Positions 50,576 through 63,344 of a stretch of 64,000 nt of DNA are shown here, piece after piece. Numbering within the stretch: position 1 is the first letter of the stretch; each line of letters starts with the position of its first letter. Made by a program: the position numbers and the translations under genes. This DNA comes from Lota lota (Eukaryota > Chordata > Actinopteri > Gadiformes > Lotidae), in contig JACYXH010000473.1 in assembly GCA_026745465.1 (NCBI GenBank), positions 620,191 through 684,190 on the forward strand, given 5' to 3'. The notes beneath the pieces are model-generated. The model worked only from the letters and a program-made list of their open reading frames with translations. It was not told the origin of the DNA and searched no databases.

Positions 50576-50904
50576 ATCACTCCCTTCTAACTTGACTCAC
50601 TCTCTCTCTCTCTCTCATCTAAATCTCTTTAGCGATCAAAAAGGAACCAGCCAGCACTTTTCAATGGCATCTACATCAACACCGCTGCCACTTTGTTTAC
50701 TTTTTCAATGATGGCCAAGTTGAATAAATTAGACTTGGTTGCCACAGGCACTGGTACCATCATCATTTGAGTTTATATTAATTGTACGAGGTTAACTCAC
50801 ACACAAACGCATAAAACACCCACTTTTTTCCCCCGCAAGATCCTCTGTCTCCATCTATGCTATATCCGTAGACATCCTACTCCAGTCCACTGGTCTCTCT
50901 GGTG

Positions 50905-50925
50905 CCCCCCCCCCCCCCCCCCCCC
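50905..50925. repeat. Poly-C tract (about C21)
   Basis: Homopolymer at the edge of a higher-GC segment. Confidence 0.95.
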
Positions 50926-53900
50926 AACCTCTTTAACGAGGTCCCACTTTCTGTGAGCGGACCCTGGGCATCTCCCAACCAATCACGGCTTGTCTGCGGC
51001 GCGAACCCCCCGACCTATCGGGGAGCAGATCAAAGCAGCATGGTAGGGAAAGATAGGGTGTGCACCCCATCCTCCACCCCACACCTCCTCCATCAGAGCT
51101 GGTCATTATCTATGTGAGGAGAGGAAGCAGAGTGGAAGAGGAAGGGAAAGAGGGGTGCTGAGTGCAGTTCCCGTTGTGTGTGTGTGGGGATATAAGAGAG
51201 CGTCACAGGGGCTCTTCTTCAAAAGGCGGCTAAAAGACCAAAAGTGAGTGAGCTTAGAGGGCGGGCTTCACCAGACTGGTTGCTGAAGAGGTGTAGGGGT
51301 GAGGCATGTATAAAGACAGCACACCAGCTCACCTTGCCTGTCTCTGCCTGTACATAACAGCGCTTAACGGTGAGAGTAGTGGCGTTAAAGCTGTTTAAAA
51401 TCACTTGGCATTCAAGTGGATTTTGTGTCACTGCACATTGGGGCAGCGGCGTTAAAGTGACAACATGATACATCCATCATAAGCCCTCATCCGTGGCATT
51501 TCCCACATGCCTTATTGAAAAGCTGAAGGAAAGATGGAGGCGGCTGTCGCTGGTCTCATTCTTCAGAGCGGATCTGACTCCAGCAGGGATCAAAAGATCC
51601 CGCACAATGAGTTAATAGGTCAGTTGAGTGGATGTGCGTGGGGAGAATGGGGCTGTACACCGCAGAAAATGGCGGCAACGTCTGGTGCGGTTCAAGGTGT
51701 GTTTCCCCGTTTCCCCCTCATCCGTCGGGCAATTGGTGCAGAAAACCCTTTTCATTTATATTTCACGAGCCATGAGACGAGGCCCCCTCCATTATTGATG
51801 GTCTGTTCTCTGTCTGTTACTCCCGGGATCCCAGAGACGGAGAGTGAGTCAGGGGATGTTATTATGGGATGCGTTAGAGGGATGGGATTGTGGAGAGCTT
51901 AGCCGTGACAAGTGCCGAGTTGTTGCTTTTTAGTTTTTTTTGCCCTGCTCACTTCCGGGTCCTTCCCGGAGAGGGGCGGTGCTGATGGATTGATGGCAAA
52001 CGTCAAGAGGGTTTTTATCTCTTTACATGGGTGTGAACCTCATCAGGCTTATTTTGAACAAATCAATGCATCAAAACGTCCCTCCGTTTGAGATTGATTG
52101 AGTCGTTAATTAAATCCGTAGTGAACGCTACGTTGCGTTTTGTATACTAATATTCACCAATAGTGTAATACAGTGGGAATCACTTGAGGTTGAAGTGTAG
52201 TTTATTTACATTTGAAAATTGGGGCTTAATGGCCTATATGTATGCATATAAGTAAAACGTTCATTGAGGTGTGTGAGTCCGTGTGTGTGTGTGTGTGTCT
52301 TGAGTGATTGGGTCTTTGACATGCAGACAATGGGGATCTGCAGTTAAGAATTGTTTTGTGTGGTAGTAGAGGGCTCACAGATCAATGGGTGGATTGCTTT
52401 AATACAATGTGTTTTCCATGAGGGCGGATGAGCCAGGATGTGGCTAAAGGCTTTATACTTTAGCCCCTCATCATTGATCTGTTGGCCTGTTGAACGGACC
52501 GCAACCCCCTTGTGAAGAACACACACGTGCACTCATTTTTATGTACATGTCAAATGTGCAATCAGGGTGTTACATACAAATACAAAATACGTTTGTTGTT
52601 ATGTACAATAAAAATAATAATGATGACGTCACCTTTTGGGGATGTTCATCTTCTTGGTGCTTTCTGCCTTTGCGGAAATTTGGTGTCAAAGAGGGCGCAC
52701 GTTAATAAAGGCATCAACAGATGAAAAGCAAATCAAACAAACACACAGCCTCTTCAAACTGTTTGGCTGAAACCGTACACTCTGAAGGGATCACAGTGTG
52801 GGCTCTATACTGTTCCCGCCTGTTTAAATATCCCGAAATAACGAGCAGGCGGTGTAAGAAACCAAAAAGACAGAACAGCATTTGAACTGAGCCCTCATTT
52901 TGTTTCTCTGTTGCAGCTCAAGAAATCCTTACCAACTGTCAGGGTGTGGATATTATTCATGAATTCACTCAGAATATTCGGGAGCTTTTTTTCTATAGAA
53001 ACATCATGGCAAGACACAGATGCTGGATACGTCTGGGTCCAATCAAAAAGTCTGTCCAATTTCATTATCTACTGTGGCGCTAAGCCTTGGCTTATGAATC
53101 CATTTACCGCCGTCACTCTAACAATATTGTTATATTCAAATGAGGCGTTTTTTTATTGATGAGTGATACACCTTTCAGACAAGCTGACAATGAGTCATCC
53201 TTTGATGAACAGATGGTGAGAATTATACAAGGATTGATGCAAGTTATATATTTTTAAATGTGCGGATATCTGTTGGGATGTTGCATCTGGTATGCCTATT
53301 AGTCTTTTAGGACCTAAGAGTGGTTGTTTTTTTACATACACACACACATTGACATGCACGCATGAACGCACACACGCACGCTAGACGCACACACAACAAC
53401 ACCCTCCACTAACAACTCTGGGCAGCATGCCGACACACGCACACAAACACACAAATCCTGCACAAATGCATACACATACACATAAATACAATAGATGCAT
53501 GCAGATGCACCCAGACACCTAAACACACACACACACATACACACAATTTTCATCCAGTCCAAGCTGTTTTATTTCCATGAATCTCTAAACTCTGCCTACT
53601 TATTTCCCTTCCTTCCCTCTGCTCCGTGGCCCTAAATAAAGCTTTTGTAAGAAGCGAGATATTGCGGCTGCACAATGGTGGCTCTGGAGTCATCCAGAGT
53701 GTGTGTGCCCTCTCAAACTAAAGTGTTTCCTTCTTTTTTTTTTATACAGGCCACCATTCCTTAACGCTCAGCCCCTCACTAGGAGACGTCTGCAGGGGCC
53801 ACGCACTTTTTTTGGCACCTCACACAACACCGCAGCGAGAGTTTGTCTGCATAGAAAAAGGTTAAAAACGGAAGAAAAATATATATGGGCCTTTCAAAGC

Positions 53901-54178
53901 AGGGGCTGCCAACCGCCCCAATGCAGACTCATGCATTATTCATGTTCATTTACACAACCTCCCATCCATATAAGGCATTTATCGTCACCTAGGGTCCGTT
54001 GCTCTTCCACTGCTGCTTAGGGTATGATTAAGGAAGCATCGTGGGCTGTGCCGACACGCATAGACATGCACTGCACGTCCAAGACAGGAATTGAATATTA
54101 CGTAAAAGAAAAAGGGAGAACCGCAATGAAAAGCGGTGAGTTTAATAGCAGTGCCTGTATGCCATAGATTATTTGTGT

Positions 54179-54179
<1 letters not shown>
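50926..54179. other. Noncoding; higher-GC first kilobase, then AT-rich
   Basis: 50930-51980 has more CpG than its surroundings but no exon or promoter I can support. 52880-53160 is long unique sequence with several TTCAT/TTTCAT words. 53402-53518 is a duplicated segment (separate entry). A polypyrimidine-CAG acceptor-like signal ends at 53749. Confidence 0.5.
53402..53518. repeat. Duplicated segment, copy A
   Basis: Shares an ordered series of words with 63205-63344: ccctccac, aactctgggcagcatgccga, gcacaaatgcatacaca, atagatgca and gcagatgcacccagacac. Between them lie CA-rich stretches of different length. Beyond the edges the two loci differ. It could be copies of an unknown dispersed repeat or a local duplication. 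Confidence 0.85.

Positions 54180-54218
<39 letters not shown>
54180..54218. repeat. (GT)n microsatellite
   Basis: Perfect run of about 38 bp. Confidence 0.97.
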
Positions 54219-54222
<4 letters not shown>

Positions 54223-54849
54223 TGTGTGGGACAAGGGGATGAGAGGAGGCTACACTATGGTTGTCAAAAATAATATGTTTAATGTCAAAGGGTAACAATA
54301 AATATTTCCACACATGTTGGTTCCAGTACACTTTTTTGTGTGTGATTGTAGGTATGAGTGTGTGTGGGGGTGGGTGTGTGTGTGTTTTTTGTGTGTTCCG
54401 TTTCGGTTTTCCATGTGCCAAAAGCTGTGTTACTCAAAAAAGTATATTGTGAAGCAAATGCCACAGCCACGTTATGAGGACATAAAATAACTAAATCAGG
54501 GTTCCAACCCTATTCTTTTCATTTCCATGCATAGACATGCTGCAGGTATTTCTCTGCACCACACCAGCGATGGCCTGAAAGCCTCCATATTGATGCACAC
54601 GGCCCTCACAAAGACACACACACATACACACATACACTTAATGGAGTGTGTCGCCAAAGCAACTGTAATCATTCATTTTTTGACACTGTTCTGCTCATAT
54701 TTCCTTTCCTTGTGTTGTTTGATTGTTCTTACGCACATAGGGAGGATAAACTACACCCTTTACACTCAAACACATGCACATTCTCACACACACACATGCC
54801 ATGCACACACTCACAAACACACGCACACACATGCTCACTCTAAAACTTG
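54219..54849. other. Noncoding with TG-rich then CA-rich patches
   Basis: TG-rich at 54340-54395 and CA-rich from 54770. No gene seen. Confidence 0.55.
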
Positions 54850-54910
54850 CACACACACACACACACACACACACAAACTTAAACAGACACTAAAACATAC
54901 ACACACAAGG

Positions 54911-54952
<42 letters not shown>

Positions 54953-54965
54953 ACGCACACACAAA
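54850..54965. repeat. CA-rich array with two pure runs
   Basis: Pure AC runs at about 54850-54874 and 54913-54948 within CA-rich degenerate sequence that begins near 54770. Confidence 0.93.
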
Positions 54966-55085
54966 CAGATTTGCCACATGCACACACATCCACTTACTAT
55001 ATACACATACTTTGATACGTTTATGTGCATTCCGGTTCTACAGACAGCAATGGCATATACAGCATTAACGGAACAGACGCACACA

Positions 55086-55089
<4 letters not shown>

Positions 55090-55125
<36 letters not shown>
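55090..55125. repeat. (CA)n microsatellite
   Basis: Perfect run of 36 bp. Confidence 0.96.
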
Positions 55126-55127
<2 letters not shown>

Positions 55128-55414
55128 CATACTAGGGGTTCCGGCACAGTCTCAAGCACGTCTGGGTGTCAAGTGTTTGGACACAGGATAAAACAGCGGA
55201 GCCCAGAATAATAATAATGTTGACTGAGGTTCGCAGGTAAGTCGTCTCCTTGTCCCGGTGCCGCTAATTAAAGCCGGCACCAATGGGAATGGAGAGAGGG
55301 GAGAACACATGCTAATATAGCTGCGGGCACAAGTAGATGCTAGGCTTTGATTAGTGCCACGGTCAGACGAACATAAAGTACGCCGGGGTAGACTGACCCT
55401 CGACAGAGGAGCGA
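55126..55414. other. Noncoding with an isolated donor-like signal and a GC hairpin
   Basis: CAG|GTAAGT, the full vertebrate donor consensus, at 55234-55242, without an exon I can support. 55257-55281 is a 7-bp GC hairpin with TAATTA in its loop. Confidence 0.5.
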
Positions 55415-55488
55415 AGGGACGGACGGGCGGACGGAAGAACAGGCAGACAGACGGACGAAAAGGCAGACGGACTGGCAGACAGACAAAA
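55415..55488. repeat. Imperfect GGAC/GCAGAC minisatellite-like tract
   Basis: Units of ggacg, then ggcagac(a/g)gac, CpG-containing and of unusual type in this window. Confidence 0.8.
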
Positions 55489-55753
55489 GGAGCAAGAGAA
55501 ATGAGCGCAAGGATGGCGGAGCGGGTTCACAACGTTCGTGTTGTTATGTAAATAACACACGTTGCTCTATCAGTTACCAGGGAGATTAGTGTGAAATAGA
55601 CGAGGTCCACTGGTGAACGCAGGCTGTGTTCCTACCTACAGTATGTTTGGTTCATAAACTAGAGAGAGGGACAGCGAGAAGAGAGACAGAGAGAGAGACA
55701 GGGAGATTGAGGTGGAGAGAGAAAATATGTCGAAAGAGAAAGATAGGGAGGGG

Positions 55754-55757
<4 letters not shown>

Positions 55758-55798
<41 letters not shown>
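55758..55798. repeat. (CT)n microsatellite
   Basis: Perfect run of 41 bp, preceded by about 80 bp of GA-rich sequence (55660-55740). The opposite purine/pyrimidine orientation would allow a GA/CT hairpin. Confidence 0.96.
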
Positions 55799-55799
<1 letters not shown>

Positions 55800-55889
55800 A
55801 ATTAAGATCAGTGAGGAGCTGTCTGATATCAAAGGAGGCGCACCAGCGTATGTGCCTGTAAAGAGATCATGCAGGAGTTGATTTATTTG

Positions 55890-56345
55890 CACCCTTCTTT
55901 TGGTTCTTGCTTAAATTAAGACAGTTGGAGAAAGAAAGACTACAGCAGGCTTAATGAGATTCACAATCACAATTAAAAAGCTGCAAAAGCAGCGCAATTA
56001 TAAGGAACCTGGCACTAATCAAAATTAGATTCTTCTTCCCCAAATAATTCTGTTGTCTGGTGTGTGCCCCGTTCAATTGTTAACGAGACCATTCTCGAGA
56101 ATGCACAGAAGCTCACAAAACACACACACACGTACACATTCACACACACATACACGCGCAGACAAACATGAACTACGACAGCTCTCGTCTACTCTGGAGG
56201 ACTCCAATTAACAGAGCCTCAATGATCCTCTGCAGGACCGCCCACTGACACTGTGCTAATTAAACGCATGCTAATTAAATATTCATTTTCCTAATCAGTA
56301 CCATAGAGGGCAGGTCCCCAGGTCTATTAACTGCAGTGGTATGAA
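55890..56345. promoter_or_regulatory. Candidate conserved noncoding element with clustered homeodomain-type sites
   Basis: Unique sequence carrying two identical gctaattaaa decamers at 56255-56264 and 56270-56279, 15 bp apart start to start, plus ccaattaac (56205-56213), cttaatgag (about 55951-55959), gcactaatcaaaattag (from about 56012) and cctaatcag. TAATTA is a core homeodomain site (known). The high density of such words in non-repetitive sequence is the strongest regulatory-looking signal in the window, but function is inference. Confidence 0.3.
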
Positions 56346-56547
56346 TTGTGCATGAGTGAGTGATTGCTGTGCATTGTGTTGTATTGCTTTTGCTTATGAG
56401 GTGTAGCTATAGATGTGTTTGCATGCCCCATAAGACCTTTAAAAACATTTTGTTGCACTGTTATTTCGTAACTGCATCCCTTCGTTCACTTTACCTGTTA
56501 CCGTTCTCTCAGTCTCTCTTGCTCTCATTATCTTTCATCACCTACCA

Positions 56548-57129
<582 letters not shown>

Positions 57130-57184
<55 letters not shown>
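57130..57184. repeat. (GT)n microsatellite
   Basis: Perfect run of 55 bp ending about 16 bp before the hAT-like remnant. Confidence 0.97.
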
Positions 57185-57187
<3 letters not shown>

Positions 57188-57200
57188 GTATGCTATAATT

Positions 57201-57966
57201 TAGGGGTGTCCTTGACTAATATTTTGCATAGTCCAATCTGACTTGTCGATTGATCGTCGGATCAATAATGGCACATTTGTTAGGACTGTTGCGTGGTGTG
57301 AACGCTTTAAAATAATCAGGGTTCCCAAAGCTGTCTTAAGGCAAGGCACAGCAACTCTGCTAAAAGACAGACCGCCTTTACAAACAAATTAACTTTTCAC
57401 AATATGACAACAATGTTCGTTCATGTCAGCATCTGCATTCAATTTGTCAGAAAAGATACGGTGCGATTAGCCTTATATAGTATATTATAGGCTAATATAA
57501 TGTATGCATTACATGGTTCCATGCATGGAACCTTAATGGATAAAGAGACTAGAAGGATTGCCTGACTAAACATAAAAAATACAAATGAATGATAAGTTCC
57601 AGCATATAGAACAATTGCTGCAACATTCAATGTTGAAACGCACTTCCGAGTAGTGGTGGAGAGTAATTTACACCAGCGCAAGTGATATGATATGACAGCT
57701 GCTGTTGACAAAGTTTGATTTGGACTTTTTTAGATCATCTTTAATGGTTTCGAAATGCTGTTCATTTTTGGAAGTTTTTCTCCTGATATTGTCTCTCCTT
57801 CTAGACTAACGGTCTAGAATGTGCTCTGTTTTGAAAAGGAAATGATTAGATAGTGCTACTGCCATTACACAAAGGGGTTATCAAACAAACAAAAATGACA
57901 TTTATTGAAAGCAAAACATAACACAGCAAATTGCCCACAGAAGATTGAGTCAATCCCCGACCCCTA
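57201..57966. mobile_element. hAT-like non-autonomous DNA transposon remnant
   Basis: The left end taggggtgtccttgactaat matches a fish hAT-type edge (CAGGGGTGTCC..GACTA) that I recall, and is followed by tcgattgatcgtcg. The right end, read on the complement, is taggggtcggggattgact, so both ends begin TAGGGGT and reach TTGACT. No transposase frame lies between. Candidate 8-bp target duplications do not match, so the edges are approximate and the element is old. Confidence 0.5.
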
Positions 57967-58431
57967 CAAAAAAAACATTGTATAACTTATATGCTTTTCC
58001 TTATATAAGCCAAACAATGTTATGGTATAACTCATTTAGGATCCCCATACTCCCAATGGAATATCCCGCTGTTACACACACACAATTTTCCTGACAAGAT
58101 GATTCAACTATTAAAGACGACGTTGACTTAATGTCTTTCTATCGAAGATTCAAAACGTCGTAGATTCAAGGTCACCTCTTCTATAAATGTGTACTCTATT
58201 GCTGTCTGTAGGATGGGAATGCATATAAACCTCTGTTTGTGTGTGTGTACACGCGCGCCTTTCTCATGTCCACCTACATTTAGATGCCATTAAACACTAG
58301 CATGCATTCATGCAACAAATAGGCGTGTCACAACACTAGATGAATGGCGATTAATAACACAAACAGTATGTGACAATATAGTCAAACATTTATTGGACAT
58401 TTATTGTTAGATCTATTTACTGTTTTACTGT
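57967..58431. other. Noncoding unique sequence
   Basis: No gene seen. Short GT/CGCG patch at 58238-58258. Confidence 0.55.
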
Positions 58432-58612
58432 TTAGCACTGACATATTTAATCCAAAGCGATTTACAGTGAATGCATTTAGATATATATGCCATTAATGCC
58501 CAGATAGCTGTGAGGCATGTTGCTCAAGGATGTCTACAGGTAGACTGTGGCCATGGGTGAAGCCAGATGCTTTAGTCTGGGAGTCACCGTAAGCACTAGA
58601 CCATCCCGATCG
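58432..58612 (-). mobile_element. Degenerate V-SINE, head to core, minus strand
   Basis: On the minus strand: an A-box-like tggtctagtgcttacggt (complement of 58586-58603), a B-box-like ggcttcaccc (complement of 58555-58564), a spacer, then the conserved core cactgtaaatcgctttggat (complement of 58449-58468), followed by a poor match to the core end. The order head, B box, core is that of tRNA-derived V-SINEs such as DANA/HE1. Many substitutions make it an old copy. Confidence 0.65.
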
Positions 58613-60159
58613 CTCTGTTTTATCGGGATGCACTTGGATAGTTTCTGATAGCTTTGCCTGGTGGTTTACAAGCATGGCATTGCTCCTCGTGTTATTTGTT
58701 TTTTGTAAATTGGTGCCATCCCATCTGCTCATTGTTTTAATATTTTTGTCAGGCCAATTGGGTTTGTTTTTCGGTTATGGCTCCACCGCCACCCACCCAA
58801 CCAAAGTGTTGTGGGTAAATGCGCAGCCATGCACGGACCTCCACTTACGGACACATTACAACATATTGTGTTCAAGCAACGGAAAAAGGGCAAAATAAAA
58901 GTCTTCGATGTACAATCTATTCATAAATTATGTATGTTGCCTCAATTGTAGCCCTCCTGAGCCACACACACACACCCCAAAGCTGTTTTGCAACATTTTT
59001 ATTTTTATTTGGTGAAATGTAATTCATTTTCTACCGTGCTTTTTTATCAGCAGTCTGGTCTGTTCTGAGTCCCTGTAACAAAAAGCACTTGTTACAGTTG
59101 GCTAGCAAGAGCATAGCTTAAGGCAATAATACAATGATCAGCCAACTACTGTAGCTACATACCAGCCTGCTCTGCCAACACTGCCATTGTAAACAACAGC
59201 AACTTCTTAAAATGTTTATTTTCATTCATTTGCGCTGCTCTTCTTGCATGCTGGCATTCATCATTTTTATTCTGCTAAAATTGTGCAATGCATTCTGGGG
59301 GATTTCATCTGCCCCTAAGTATCAAGTCTTCGTAGGGCCAAAACACCAACTTGCTTTTGCCCACTGTGGAAATTGGACTTTATACTTATAATATAAATCA
59401 ATATACTTTATACATACTTTATAACGTACATTCTGCTACGGTAGTGGTCCAAATAGTGAGGTAAGGCCACGCTCCTATCTGTCTATCTTTCACTCACTCA
59501 CTCAAAGAAACCACATATACTGTACCTACTCATATATTGTACAGACACACGTACAGACACAGACAAAATAAGCTAACTTGACTTTTCAATGATATCAAAA
59601 ATGGGCATTGGCAATCCTGTACCAGCATTAGTAGCACTGAGAGAGATAACACACTGATAACAAAACAATGCATTTTTCAGTATGGATGCTTGTCCAACCC
59701 TAAAAACACACACAGCAGAACAATAACAAAGGGCCTGAGCTTGTTAGAAGTTGGCTTTGGTAGAGAGATGGGAACTGTGTCATGTCGCTGATGTCGCTAG
59801 GCGGGATAGATTTCATTTAGATAAAACTTCTCCGCTGGCTGCCAGAGTAAATGCATTGGAGATTATAAAAACGGTTGTTTCTCAAAGTGTCTATTTGCCT
59901 CAGAATTTGAATGACAATGGGAGACGTATATGTGTGTGTGCGTGTGCCTGTGAGAGAGTGTGTGTGCGTGTGCACATTGTCCATGTCTATCCTGTGTTGA
60001 TTACAATGGTATGACTGTGCACCTGAAACTGAAAACGAATACATGCTGTTATTAGTCTTCGCTTCTTTTTTTTTCTTCTTTTTTCTTTTGAAGCTCAAAA
60101 AGGCCTAACCTATATTTGAACATAACAGGAGTAGTGAATAAATCTAGACTTTCATTTCA
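58613..60159. other. Noncoding unique sequence
   Basis: 59200-59480 has gcaatgcattctgggggatt and similar words seen in fish repeats, with no fixed ends. A TG/CG patch is at 59930-59975 and a T-rich run at 60066-60090. No gene. Confidence 0.5.
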
Positions 60160-61104
60160 GAGAATCAGAATCAGAGAATCAGAAAAGCTTTATTGCCAAG
60201 TACGTTTTTTAAACATACAAGGAATTTGTCTTGGTGATGTAGGTGCACGTCACGTTCTCTATTGCAGGTTAAACAGAACAAACAAAATGAGTATAAATAT
60301 ATGTATAAATATATACACACAATTTAGATTTACAAGAGCAGATTAAGTACAGTGGCATGTAGAGCCATGGGTGTGAAGAGAGTCAGGGTGGTTTCCGGGC
60401 CTTGTTAATAAGGCTAGTGGCGGAGGGGAAAAAACTGTCCTTGTGACGAGAGGTTTTGGTCCTGATGGACCTCAGCCTCCTGCCAGAGGGGAGTGGCTCA
60501 AAGAGATTGTTGCCGGGGTGGGAGGGGTCAGCCACAATCTTTCCTGCACGCTTCAGAGTCCTGGTGGCGTAAAGGTCCTGGAGCGGCGGCAGATTGCAGC
60601 CAATCACCTTCTCAGCTGACCGAATGACACGCTGCTGTCTGCCCTTGTCCTTGGCTGTGCTAGCAGCATACCAGGTGGTGATGGAGGATGTGAGGATGGA
60701 CTCAATGATGGCTGTGTAGAAGTGCACCATCATTGTCTTTGGCAGGTTGAATTTATTCAGCTGCCGCAGGAAGTACATCCTCTGTTGTGCTTTCTTGACG
60801 AGGGAGCTGATGCTCAGCTCCCACTTGAGGTACTGGGAGATGATAGTTCCCAGGAAGCGGAAAGACTCCACAATGTTGATTGTGGAGCCAGAGAGGGTGA
60901 TGGGGGCAGGTGGGGCTGGGTTCTTCCTGAAGTCCACAACCATCTCCACTGTCTTTAGAGCGTTGAGCTCTAGGTTGTTTTGCTTGCACCACTTCACCAG
61001 GTGGTCAGCCTCCGACCTGTAGGCGGACTCGTCTCCATCAGAGATGAGTCCGATGAGGGAGGTGTCATCCGCGAACTTCAGAAACTTGACAGACTGGTGA
61101 CTGA
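60160..61104 (-). mobile_element. 5'-truncated L2-type LINE, reverse-transcriptase C-terminus and 3' tail
   Basis: About 945 bp on the minus strand. An open frame runs without a stop from the right edge (about 61102) to a stop at 60383, about 240 codons. It begins in the reverse-transcriptase palm with KFADDTSLIG (FADD catalytic box at 61064-61075), then LVKWCKQNNLELNALKT, VESFRFLGTIIS, QQRMYFLRQLNKF and, near the end, LPSGRRLRSIRTK and DSFFPSA. This series is that of L2-clade (Maui-like) elements; Rex1 is a less likely alternative. Past the stop lies about 200 bp of 3' UTR ending caataaagctttt and ctgattct repeats (complement of 60161-60200), the usual L2-like hexamer-type tail. The endonuclease and most of the RT are missing, a typical dead-on-arrival insertion. 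The intact frame suggests it is fairly young. It does not encode an active enzyme. Confidence 0.92.
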
Positions 61105-63204
61105 ATGTTTCTTAATTTCTTAATGAAGAGTCACGTTGTGCAGAACCCAACGACACGTCAGGCCACGTCTTTCTGTGTTACGTGCCTCTCTAGCAGTCAA
61201 TCCAAGAGCAGGAAACTAAACATAGAACAACGGGCACTCAAATAATCAACACGCATGTGCAACTAATCAATATAATCAGTCAGCGTTCAATTGCTTTGTT
61301 AAACCCTCCCGTTTTTCCACTGTGAAATTCTCTGGGCAGGGCAATGTGTGTGTTCCGTGCTTTGTGTCTCTACGTATACAGTACATTCTCTCAACTATAC
61401 AGTATGTGTTTGTGTGTGTTTGAACATCCACACACATCTGAATAATACACTCTCTGACTGCTGACTCACTGGCTATCTGTGTTTTTCCTTTTTTAAGGTG
61501 CACCAGATAAGGTGCACCAGATGGATCAAACTTCAGTAAAAACAAACAAACAGTTGAATCATTTCTGTTGTTGAATTGCATTCTGGCATTTTGTTTCAAC
61601 AGCCTTCAGAAGGAGATGATTGTTGTGATATTCTGGTTGAAGGATATAGCTGGATATGGCCTGAACAGAACATACCAGAACAGAAAAAAAGCTGAATTAA
61701 TTAAATTAATTAAAACATGTATTTTATACTTTAGATGTTTTTATTTACTCACTTGTAGCTGGGGAGGAATGTCGGCCGCCCAATAGCGAAGAGAAAAGGA
61801 ATAGGAGGGATAATGGAAATACGGCAACAGGGAAAAGAAGCATGAGGTGAAACTAAGGTTTTCTAAAAGCTGAGCGTAAAATAAATGTACAAAAAACACA
61901 AAATTGAATGGAACAATATAGCTCAGTGGGAGGGAAAGAGAGTTGCTGGAAAGCAATGGCAGACAATGGGGGGGACCTAAAGAGAAAATTGCAAGAATGA
62001 GTTCCAAGAGAATAGAGCACGTGCATACTTTCTTTTAATAGTGAAAAATGAAGGTCTTTCATGCATTTGCTTTGTAGGCTTACCTATTCATTTATTACTG
62101 TCCTGTTTATTATTGTGTATTTATTGTTTTACATGCAAATCGAACCGACGTTAATTCCTCTACACCGGAATTTACTTTTTGCTGTTATATAAAGCCTATG
62201 ATGACACACAGCAACATTCACTCTTAGCATTTTATGTTGTCTTTATTGTTAACTTTATCATCAACTGACTCATGCACTTTGTTGTTTTGGCAGTTGGAGT
62301 TGAATTCTGAACGTATAGTCCCCTGTGGCACGATAAGCACTTTACAAGCCAAAATAAATACGTTCCAAAGTCGCATGTGCAGTAAAACTGTTTTTTTGTG
62401 TAGTAACTCCATTTTGATTGATTGTTCTCTGTCTCACTGAGTCACTCTGAAAAAAAAGGTATAAAACAACTGAACGTGAATGCATATTTTGATGTGTTAG
62501 CGGGGGTTGACGTTTCTATCTCAACCTAACAGAAACGTAACGGGAGGTGCACGCATCTCAGATTGCAATGTCCATTGCGTTTTAAACCATTGTAAATTAT
62601 CAGCTAAAACCAGAGAGAGCGCTCAGGTGAAGTGAGAGAGCGAAACCAGCCTTTAAGTCACAGGACTTGAAGAGACATCCGACTGAATGCAATAGTTATA
62701 AAGTTAAAAGTTAGCAGCAGTTTCCGCCCGCAATGCCTTTTTCCCTCGCCGACTTGCTTCAAGGTGCCCCTGAGCAAATGTAGCGGTAAGGTTAAGTGGT
62801 GGTAATTATTATTAGGAGACTGTTGTTGTACCCAGGATCATTTTCCCAGATATGATTTACAGCGGCGTAATACACATCAAGGGAGAGGAAGACACAGGGG
62901 GGAGGAAGGAAAGAGAGATACGGAGATAAAGAGAGAGCGAAATGTAGAGAGAAGGACAAAGAGACAGGGAATGACAGAAAGGGAGTTAGCAAGAAGGACA
63001 TTACGCATGGAAGTGCCCCAGAGAGAAAGACAGAGAGAGAGTGAGGGACAAGGGACCTGGGGGGAGGTGGAGGTGAGGGGGAGGAGAGGGAAGAGTGTGC
63101 AGTTTGGAGGGCTGGGGACTGCCTAACTGTCTGTGTTCCGGAAACACGGGCAGCTGTGCGCCAGACCCGGGCCACTGGAGCCGAACTAACGAGAAAGTAA
63201 TGGC
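61105..63204. other. Noncoding unique sequence
   Basis: Contains an 8-bp inverted repeat (acgtttct/agaaacgt, about 62520-62542) and GA-rich sequence at 62880-63090. The 160-residue minus frame at 62792-63274 is Ser/Pro/Leu-rich because of the GA tract and has no domain. Confidence 0.55.
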
Positions 63205-63344
63205 CCCTCCACCAACTCTGGGCAGCATGCCGACACGCACACACACACACAGACACACAAACACACACACCCAAACACGCAAATTACGCACAAATGCATA
63301 CACATACACACAAATATAATAGATGCACGCAGATGCACCCAGAC
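63205..63344. repeat. Duplicated segment, copy B
   Basis: Homologous to 53402-53518 in the same orientation. The CA-rich spacer between the 'ctgggcagcatgccga' and 'gcacaaatgcatacaca' blocks is longer here, consistent with microsatellite growth after duplication. Confidence 0.85.

Noticed and set aside
52911-53159. Possible exon after ctctgttgcag near 52917
   Set aside because: The 82-residue frame has no recognised motif; the stretch reads more like conserved noncoding sequence.
60722-61022. Plus-strand open frames over the LINE
   Set aside because: They are antisense shadows of the reverse-transcriptase frame on the minus strand.
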